From assembly GCA_910586445.1 (NCBI GenBank), contig CAJUHV010000097.1, positions 1-11,538 on the forward strand: DNA of 11,538 bases, read 5' to 3'. The position numbers and the translations under genes were made by a program. The notes beneath the pieces were generated by a model. That model was given only the letters and a program-made list of their open reading frames with translations, did no database searches and was not told where the DNA came from. Positions 6,812-11,538 of this stretch are shown here, in pieces. Source of the DNA: an uncultured Eubacterium sp. (GTDB taxonomy: Bacteria > Bacillota > Clostridia > Lachnospirales > Lachnospiraceae). Each line of letters opens with the position of its first letter. Within the stretch, counting starts at the first letter, position 1.

Positions 6812-7120
6812 ATGAACACTGCAAAAAAACATTTAATCCTCAGCACCATTTTTTGTGCGCTGACACTCTTTATTTTTCTGGCATTTTACCAAAAGCTGCC
6901 GGAATCGATACCGATCCACTTTGATTCCTCAGGCAGTGCAGACTCTTACTGTCCGCGCACCGCAGCTGTATTCGGCATCCCCGCAGCCAGCATCGTGCTG
7001 AACCTGCTTGCCGCATTCAGCTTAACGAAAAAAGACAGCCCGTCTGTATTTCTCTATTATGCAGTGCCTGCTGCCTCCGCTGTTACCGCACTGCTTGTAG
7101 TCTATCTGGCACTAAACTAA
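6812..7120 (+). CDS. small DUF1648-domain membrane protein
   Basis: A 102-residue protein with three hydrophobic segments (about 7-26, 51-70, 80-101). Between the first two is LPESIPIHFDSSGSADSY (29-46), the DUF1648 signature (P-x-IPxHF-x-x-x-G-x-x-D). This domain is the N-terminal part of full-length SdpI proteins and also occurs alone. The start at 6812 is chosen over the upstream in-frame ATG at 6713. AGGAGG (6798-6803) lies 8 nt before it, and the upstream extension is hydrophilic and made partly of the tandem repeat. With the SdpI-like protein just upstream it may supply the missing half of the sensor or immunity protein. The biochemical role of DUF1648 is not known. Confidence 0.8.
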   Translation: MNTAKKHLILSTIFCALTLFIFLAFYQKLPESIPIHFDSSGSADSYCPRTAAVFGIPAASIVLNLLAAFSLTKKDSPSVFLYYAVPAASAVTALLVVYLALN

Positions 7121-7150
7121 AACGCCATACCGCTGGCTGTTATTTTTTAT
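7121..7150 (+). terminator. weak intrinsic terminator after the DUF1648 gene
   Basis: AACGCCA pairs with TGGC-T-GTT (one bulged T) around the loop TACCGC, followed by ATTTTTTATT. The stem is short, so termination may be partial. Read-through into the ABC genes would then be controlled at the palindrome just downstream. Confidence 0.4.
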
Positions 7151-7153
7151 TAC

Positions 7154-7177
7154 TCATTTTGAAATTTTTCTAAATGA
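7154..7177. promoter_or_regulatory. candidate SdpR operator (site 2) upstream of the ABC exporter
   Basis: TCATTTTGAA, spacer ATTT, TTCTAAATGA. Its reverse complement has the same two 10-bp arms as site 1 at 5624-5647, including the asymmetric A/T position. Only the 4-base spacer differs (AAAT against TTTT). It ends 15 bases before the ATPase start codon, just ahead of the ribosome-binding site. A T-rich -10-like TATTTT (7141-7146) stands at the same distance as at sdpR, but no good -35 box is seen. Confidence 0.65.
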
Positions 7178-7192
7178 TAGAAGGAGCAGCAT

Positions 7193-7930
7193 ATGTTAGA
7201 AGTTAAAAACCTGACGAAATCTTACGGAGCAAAAAAAGCCGTCCAAAACCTCAGCTTTACAATCCAGGACGGTGACATTATGGGATTTGTTGGCAGAAAC
7301 GGGGCCGGAAAAACAACGACCCTAAAATCCTGCCTCGGAATTATAACTATTGATTCCGGTGAAATCTATTTGGACGGCGTATCGATCCGCCAAAACCCTG
7401 CTGCATGCAAAAAGCACATGGCCTATGTGCCGGACAATCCGCAGCTGGATGAATATATGACCGGCACACAGTATCTGAACTTTATCTGCGATATTTATGA
7501 GGTATCCAGCCAGAATCGCATGCAGTCCATCCAGAGGCTGTCACATACATTTCGTATGGAGGAGCACCTAAAGCATTTGATTTCTTCCTATTCACACGGC
7601 ATGAAGCAGACGCTTGCGCTGATCGCAGCCTTTTCACATACGCCCAGACTGCTGATTTTAGATGAACCGTTTGTAGGCTTAGATCCAGAAGCGTTTCTTA
7701 TTTTAAAAAAGCAGATGCAGCTGCTGTGCGCACAGGGCAGCTCGGTATTATTTTCAAGCCATATTCTTGATGTCGTGGAAAAAATCTGCAGTACAATAAC
7801 AATCCTTAAAAACGGCTCCGCTGTGTACACGGGCAGCGCGCACAATCTGATGGGCGAAAAAGGTCTGGACGAAATATTCATGGAGGTGAATGAAGACGAT
7901 GAGAACACTGCTTATTCTTTTGAAAAATGA
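7193..7930 (+). CDS. ABC transporter ATP-binding protein (ABC-2 exporter type)
   Basis: A 245-residue nucleotide-binding subunit that would power the permease encoded next to it at the inner face of the membrane. Visible are Walker A GRNGAGKTT (34-42), the ABC signature in the variant form SSYSHGMKQ (131-139), Walker B LLILDEP (153-159), the D-loop GLDP (162-165) and the switch histidine in SSHILD (His190). The Q-loop position reads YVPDNPQLDEYMT without the usual Gln directly after the strand, as in several EcsA/BcrA-like ATPases. The ATG at 7193 follows AAGGAG. Its end overlaps the permease start by 32 bases, so the pair is translationally coupled. Bacitracin and lantibiotic exporters use similar subunits. 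The substrate is unknown, and the SdpR-like operator upstream suggests a peptide or membrane-stress link. Confidence 0.92.
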   Translation: MLEVKNLTKSYGAKKAVQNLSFTIQDGDIMGFVGRNGAGKTTTLKSCLGIITIDSGEIYLDGVSIRQNPAACKKHMAYVPDNPQLDEYMTGTQYLNFICDIYEVSSQNRMQSIQRLSHTFRMEEHLKHLISSYSHGMKQTLALIAAFSHTPRLLILDEPFVGLDPEAFLILKKQMQLLCAQGSSVLFSSHILDVVEKICSTITILKNGSAVYTGSAHNLMGEKGLDEIFMEVNEDDENTAYSFEK

Positions 7931-9566
7931 ATGCTTAAAATTCAGCAGAACCAACCAGATCCGCGCTAAACAAAAGCAGGCCATGCCGGGTTATCTGCTG
8001 TGCCTTTTGGCAGCGGCTCTTTACGTTTTTTTCGTCTGTAAAATAAGCGCCGCTTTTTCTGTTTCTAACAACGCGGAAACCATACTGCTGAGCCTGCTCG
8101 TGCCGTCTGCTTTCACCTGCCTGGTTTTTGATCTGGCTGCCGGCATACTGTGGGGCGGCGGGCTGGCTGCATTTGATGCACAGATGGAGGCGCAGCTTGC
8201 GCTGCCTGTACATTTATCTGTATTTCTAATTTCTAAAATCTTTGTCGTATATGTGACATGCACCATTTTAAACGGTATGCTGCTGTTTCCCGCCGCTGTT
8301 TTATATGGAGCTATAAACGGCTGCGGAATGCTGTATTATATCCTGCTTATCGCAGATGTGCTCGTACTTCCGATTGTTCCATGCCTGCTTGGTACACTGG
8401 CAGGCGCACAGCTTTTTCGCATGCTGAAAAAGCTGTCTGTCCTGACTGCCCGGTGCAGGCTGATCATTCCCGCGCTGCTTCTGCCTGTATTTATCGCTTA
8501 TATGTTTCTGGGATTTTCAGTTTCTTCAGATACTTCGAATATTTCAAATAAACTTTCAATGCAGGAATTCCTGCAGACGGCAGATCTGTTTTTGGCAGAG
8601 GCCTCTATTTATAGATCCTTCAGCAGATATGTGTCTTCACTGCTGCACAACGATATAATTGCTACTGTCGTCTATCAGTTAACCGTACCAGCCGCCGGAA
8701 TGCTGATCCTATATCTGTTAACGCGCTTCTGCCGCAGGCAGCAGAACGTCCGTTCTATGCATACGAATGATTCCTGCATCTCTGCACGCAGGCTGAATCC
8801 GGGCACAAGCAAGAAATCCCGCAGGAATAGACCTCTATATGCTTTTACTCAGCGCAGCTTAAAATCTGCTCTGGCTGCAAGGGAACGCCGCAGGTATTTT
8901 TCAATACCTGTCTATTTTACAAATACTGCCCTGGGCCTTCTCTCCGCCTCCATTTTTGTCATAGCCTCTGTCACGGCAGATGAGAAAATCCGTCCTTATA
9001 TCAGGCTTGCAGCTGCTTATTTTCATATACCGCCCTCTATGACAGACCTGCTGTATATTTATGCAGTCACGATACTGACCGCAATGTCCTGCACGACTTA
9101 TGCATGTATTTCCATTGAGGGAAAGCAGATGGATCTTTTAAGGTCGTTTCCTATAAAGCCAGAGGATTTCTTCTATGCAAAGCTGCGGCTCCATTTATCC
9201 CTATCCCTTCCTGTCACTGCAATATTAAATACCGTTCTGGCAGTATCGCTGCATTTTTCATGGCCGAAGATGCTGCTGGGATATATTATGCCGTCTGTAT
9301 TTTCTTTGTGGACCGGGACGACTGGATATTTTTTTAATATCCGATTCCCTAATTTTGAATGGGATCATGTGACACAGATTGTCAAACAGAGCATACCTGC
9401 CATTGCCAGCATGCTCTGCGGTGCTTTTTCATCCTGCGGCTTAATCTGCCTGCTGCTGCACGGCCTTTCGGATATGCTGCTGCCGGGCAGTTATTTTGTA
9501 TGTGCAGCCGTCGGCACGACAGCCTGTATCGTGAAAAAGCACCTCTGTTTGGAGAATATTATATAA
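7899..9566 (+). CDS. ABC-2 type exporter permease
   Basis: A 555-residue membrane protein with roughly 11-12 hydrophobic segments in two halves, separated by a basic loop (about 278-335). Each half carries an element typical of large ABC-2 exporters: FDAQMEAQLALPVHLSVFLISK (92-113) and SIEGKQMDLLRSFPIKPEDF with FYAKL after it (405-429). Near the end FPNFEWDHVTQIVKQS (483-498) is also typical of that family. The start at 7899 is preferred to the ATG at 7890, because GGAGGTGA (7882-7889) directly abuts the earlier ATG but stands 9 nt from the later one. It overlaps the ATPase gene by 32 bases. Its stop overlaps the end of the convergent cbiK-like gene by 8 bp. It probably forms an exporter with the ATPase; the transported molecule is unknown. 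Confidence 0.85.
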   Translation: MRTLLILLKNECLKFSRTNQIRAKQKQAMPGYLLCLLAAALYVFFVCKISAAFSVSNNAETILLSLLVPSAFTCLVFDLAAGILWGGGLAAFDAQMEAQLALPVHLSVFLISKIFVVYVTCTILNGMLLFPAAVLYGAINGCGMLYYILLIADVLVLPIVPCLLGTLAGAQLFRMLKKLSVLTARCRLIIPALLLPVFIAYMFLGFSVSSDTSNISNKLSMQEFLQTADLFLAEASIYRSFSRYVSSLLHNDIIATVVYQLTVPAAGMLILYLLTRFCRRQQNVRSMHTNDSCISARRLNPGTSKKSRRNRPLYAFTQRSLKSALAARERRRYFSIPVYFTNTALGLLSASIFVIASVTADEKIRPYIRLAAAYFHIPPSMTDLLYIYAVTILTAMSCTTYACISIEGKQMDLLRSFPIKPEDFFYAKLRLHLSLSLPVTAILNTVLAVSLHFSWPKMLLGYIMPSVFSLWTGTTGYFFNIRFPNFEWDHVTQIVKQSIPAIASMLCGAFSSCGLICLLLHGLSDMLLPGSYFVCAAVGTTACIVKKHLCLENII

Positions 9567-10407
9567 GACAATTGTTTAATTTTACTGCCGAGCATGCATG
9601 GGCTGCATACAGCTTCTGGATCAGCTTGATCTGCCCAAAGCCTTCCATAACACATACCACCTCATAGCCCAGTGCAAGCAGCCTGCTTTTCCAGGAATCC
9701 TGACCGTCTCCTGCCATGTCCCTTTCTGCGTGCCTGCCTGCTGAAAGCATCAGGGGCATAAGTACTGCTCTTTGATATGTGCCGTTTCGCTGCAGCTTTT
9801 CGGCAAGCTCCTCAAAAGAAGGCACTGCCTGCATTGTGGCGACATAGTGATTTTTACAGCCTGCACGGGCAAACTTTTCCTGCAGCCTTATGTATACACC
9901 ATCAGCTTCTTTTACTATAAAGCCGGACGTATCCTGCTGCCTGGTACCATGCCCCATAAAACAAACGGCTGTCTTTCCATCATCATAAGCAGCCGTTTTT
10001 TGTATGGCTGCCGAAACTGCCGTTTCAAGATCTGTGTCGCTGTGCAGCAGCGGCTGACCGAGATAAATCCGTTCAAATCTGTCTTTCTTTTCCCGCAGCA
10101 TATGCTCTAATGCTGCATACTCATATCCATATGTAAAATAAGTCGGCTGGACTGCCAGAACAGTTATCCCGTCATCCGCTGCCCGCTCCAGTGCCTGTAC
10201 GATATGATCGATCTGTATGCCGTCTCTTAGCTTTAATCTGTCAATGATAAACCGGCTGGCAAATGCCCTGCGGAACTCAAAATCCGGCAGCGCCTCTGCG
10301 ACTGCCCGCTCAGCGGCACCGATTTCATAGTTTAAGCTGAATGGGTCTGTTGTTCCAAAGCTGACTGCTAAGACAGCCTGGTTTCTTTTTTGTTTCGTGT
10401 GGTTCAT
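9559..10407 (-). CDS. cbiK: CbiK-type sirohydrochlorin cobaltochelatase, divergent
   Basis: A 282-residue protein of the class II chelatase fold. CbiK inserts cobalt into sirohydrochlorin in the anaerobic cobalamin pathway. Family blocks are VSFGTTDP (15-22), FRRAFASRFIIDRL (45-58), VQPTYFTYGYEY (86-97), MGHGT (151-155), the PLMLSAGRHAERDMAGDGQDSWK stretch (218-240) and a C-terminal GFGQIKLIQKL. From memory of the Salmonella enzyme, metal is held by His145, Glu175 and His207. The likely equivalents here are His153, Gln193 (ATMQAVP where GTVEGxP is usual) and His226, so one acidic ligand looks replaced by Gln. There is no second His after GHGT. No signal peptide or other cobalamin gene is seen. 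The gene lies 119 bp after spoIIR on the same strand. GAGGA precedes the ATG. It may be a chelatase with altered metal or tetrapyrrole preference, or an inactive relative. Confidence 0.78.
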   Translation of the reverse strand: MNHTKQKRNQAVLAVSFGTTDPFSLNYEIGAAERAVAEALPDFEFRRAFASRFIIDRLKLRDGIQIDHIVQALERAADDGITVLAVQPTYFTYGYEYAALEHMLREKKDRFERIYLGQPLLHSDTDLETAVSAAIQKTAAYDDGKTAVCFMGHGTRQQDTSGFIVKEADGVYIRLQEKFARAGCKNHYVATMQAVPSFEELAEKLQRNGTYQRAVLMPLMLSAGRHAERDMAGDGQDSWKSRLLALGYEVVCVMEGFGQIKLIQKLYAAHACSAVKLNNCLI

Positions 10408-10526
10408 GGTTTGTCCTCGGTGATTTTTTACTAATGCATGGTTTTCTCCCGCTCATCTACGAAACGCATACAACATTGTCTCCCTCTTACCTTGTCAGCA
10501 TTTCCGCCAGGATAAAGCCCCTGCCC

Positions 10527-11168
10527 TCAGCCAAACAAGCGATTTAAAAAGTCCAGATATTTAAACCGCACCTGATACCGGCGGCTTTTCAGCACTGCAT
10601 CATATTCATCTTCTGACAATACCTGCCGCAGCGACTGCTCGGCCTCTTCATCTACGACTTCGTAGACTGCGCCGTGGAAACACATATTCGGATACATCAC
10701 ACACCACCAGTTCTGCCCTTTTCCTTCGCCGATGACTACATTCAGCGCCTGATAATCTCCAGCCGGAAAGGTATAGCTGCCATACGTTTTGACCGGAAAC
10801 TCCACAGTCTTTACTTCTGCCGTTACCGGATAATCGTATCCCTCCTGTGCAATGACCTGCTCTGCCGTCTGTATGATTTCGGACAGCCTGTTTTCCACAA
10901 GAGCGGTACACTCGTCCAGATTTGTTACACCTGCCAGCTCATCCTGCATATGTACGCCTATCGCATCACGGACTTTGAGCTTTAATGTCTGATCCTCACT
11001 GCTGTCACTGTTGGCACGTACGTGAAAACGCAGTATTTTTTCTGATATTTCCTGCTGGGTCAGCTGCATTTTATATTCTGCATACTTCCATATAAACCCG
11101 CCTGCTAACAGGATCAATAAAAAGACGGTTTCTAATACATTCTGATATTTACGAAAAAAAACTTTCAT
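10527..11168 (-). CDS. spoIIR: stage II sporulation protein R
   Basis: A 213-residue exported protein. In Bacillus SpoIIR is made in the forespore under sigma-F, crosses into the intermembrane space and triggers SpoIIGA to process pro-sigma-E in the mother cell. A basic start and one hydrophobic helix (about 12-28) form the signal/anchor. Family blocks are ILRFHVRANSDSSEDQTLKL followed by KVRDA (45-69), and TFPAGDYQALNVVIGEGKGQ with NWWCVMYPNMCF (133-164). The two cysteines in the last block are conserved in the family. AGGAGG precedes the ATG by 8 nt. The gene marks the organism as a spore former. No clear terminator follows it, so the cbiK-like gene could be reached by read-through. Confidence 0.95.
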   Translation of the reverse strand: MKVFFRKYQNVLETVFLLILLAGGFIWKYAEYKMQLTQQEISEKILRFHVRANSDSSEDQTLKLKVRDAIGVHMQDELAGVTNLDECTALVENRLSEIIQTAEQVIAQEGYDYPVTAEVKTVEFPVKTYGSYTFPAGDYQALNVVIGEGKGQNWWCVMYPNMCFHGAVYEVVDEEAEQSLRQVLSEDEYDAVLKSRRYQVRFKYLDFLNRLFG

Positions 11169-11212
11169 GCCGGATTCCTCCTGATTGATTTTACTTTTTT
11201 ATATCCACAATC

Positions 11213-11240
11213 AGCATAACCAGTTTTTTCAAGTTTATAC
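11213..11240 (-). promoter_or_regulatory. possible sigma-F-like promoter for spoIIR
   Basis: On the minus strand GTATA (11236-11240), a 14-bp spacer and GGTTATGCT (11213-11221) resemble the sigma-F pattern GywTA / GGnnAnAnT with mismatches and a slightly short spacer. The placement about 50 bases upstream of spoIIR fits the known sigma-F control of this gene. The match alone is weak. Confidence 0.3.
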
Positions 11241-11250
11241 AGAGTATGCA

Positions 11251-11479
11251 TTAAAATTCTGCAGTTTTTCCTGCATATATAATCGCCGCCGCCAGAAATA
11301 TTCCAACGCCGGCCGCTGCAGATCGCCCCATAGCAAAGCCGGCTGCTGCAGTCAAAACTATGTACTTTGTCTTTGAAATCCGGGCGCCGATGCCTCGCCA
11401 AGGGGCGTCATGGACATCTCCGCACCAGGCTGAAAAAGCCCATGCCCACGACCAGCATAATCGCACCTGTCATAAACAT
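11251..11479 (-). pseudogene. frameshifted remnant of a DUF1538-type membrane protein gene
   Basis: Three consecutive frames read as one conserved membrane-protein segment: MTGAIMLVVGMGFFSL, then MTPLGEA, then ARISKTKYIVLTAAAGFAMG. Adding one G near 11426 turns LVRRCP-stop into LGAEMSMTPLGEA. Adding one base near 11392 then joins EAIGARISK. The restored text resembles the DUF1538 family block (GlxLFxLGxxxxMTPxGExxGxxL followed by a hydrophobic helix). The following AEPD motif expected in that family is degraded. The upstream part of the gene is missing: the repeat at 11486 begins just before the first Met. The remnant ends with a stop at 11251, 82 bp before spoIIR. At least two single-base losses within 40 bases make this a dead gene unless the sequence has errors. 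Confidence 0.55.
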
Positions 11480-11485
11480 TGTTCC

Positions 11486-11538
11486 TAGAGCGTGTTTGAA
11501 AAATCATTCCCGCGATCTGCACTCCCCACTTCGCGGAT
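11486..11538. repeat. start of a palindromic intergenic repeat, cut by window end
   Basis: The stretch begins TAGAGCGTGTTTGAAAAATC and contains CCGCGA (11510-11515), a 15-nt loop and TCGCGG (11531-11536), an inner hairpin. Its first 12 bases recur inverted at 1440-1451. I recall similar AGCGTGTTTGAAAA-type repeats ending in TTTTCAAACACGCT between genes of gut clostridia, but I cannot confirm this here. If so, the matching outer arm lies beyond 11538. Confidence 0.5.

Noticed and set aside
7890..7898. Permease start at the ATG at 7890
   Set aside because: GGAGGTGA directly abuts this ATG, too close for normal initiation; the ATG at 7899 has 9-nt spacing. It cannot be fully excluded.
10408..10526. 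Possible cobalamin riboswitch before the cbiK-like gene
   Set aside because: The 119-bp gap is too short, and I see no B12-box or other conserved element.

Overview
The window looks like chromosomal DNA of an endospore-forming Firmicute, most likely a gut-type clostridium of the Lachnospiraceae or a close relative. The reasons are a clear spoIIR sporulation gene, a clostridial Pta, strong AGGAGG ribosome-binding sites, moderate GC genes separated by AT-rich spacers, and small palindromic intergenic repeats. The family-level placement is inference; nothing here fixes the genus.

Left part (1-2690): the 5' part of a tRNA-Ile(GAT) gene on the minus strand with a near-consensus promoter. Next come a class I/II PLP aminotransferase on the plus strand and a convergent phosphate acetyltransferase gene, pta. 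These two genes share a long hairpin that can terminate both. No acetate kinase gene is next to pta here.

Middle part (2690-5427, minus strand): a two-gene regulatory operon. An ECF-type sigma factor gene overlaps by ATGA the gene for a large single-pass membrane protein, presumably its anti-sigma factor. The cytoplasmic side of that protein carries an unusual array of 12-residue Q[NS]VEELRxTExx repeats.

Central plus-strand block (5588-9566): the most interesting part. An SdpR-type ArsR autorepressor and an SdpI-like six-TM protein form an operon. A small DUF1648 membrane protein follows, then an ABC-2 type exporter (ATPase plus permease). A 24-bp interrupted palindrome sits just after the sdpR promoter. 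The same palindrome, inverted and with both 10-bp arms identical, lies just upstream of the ABC ATPase gene. This ties the immunity/sensor genes and the exporter into one candidate SdpR regulon. The DUF1648 motif usually found at the N-terminus of SdpI is degenerate in the SdpI-like protein and is present in the separate small gene, so the module looks like a split SdpI plus exporter. No SdpABC toxin genes are visible.

Right part (9559-11538, minus strand): a CbiK-type cobaltochelatase that differs at one expected metal-binding position, then spoIIR. At the edge are a frameshifted remnant of a DUF1538-type membrane protein gene and the start of a palindromic intergenic repeat cut by the window end.
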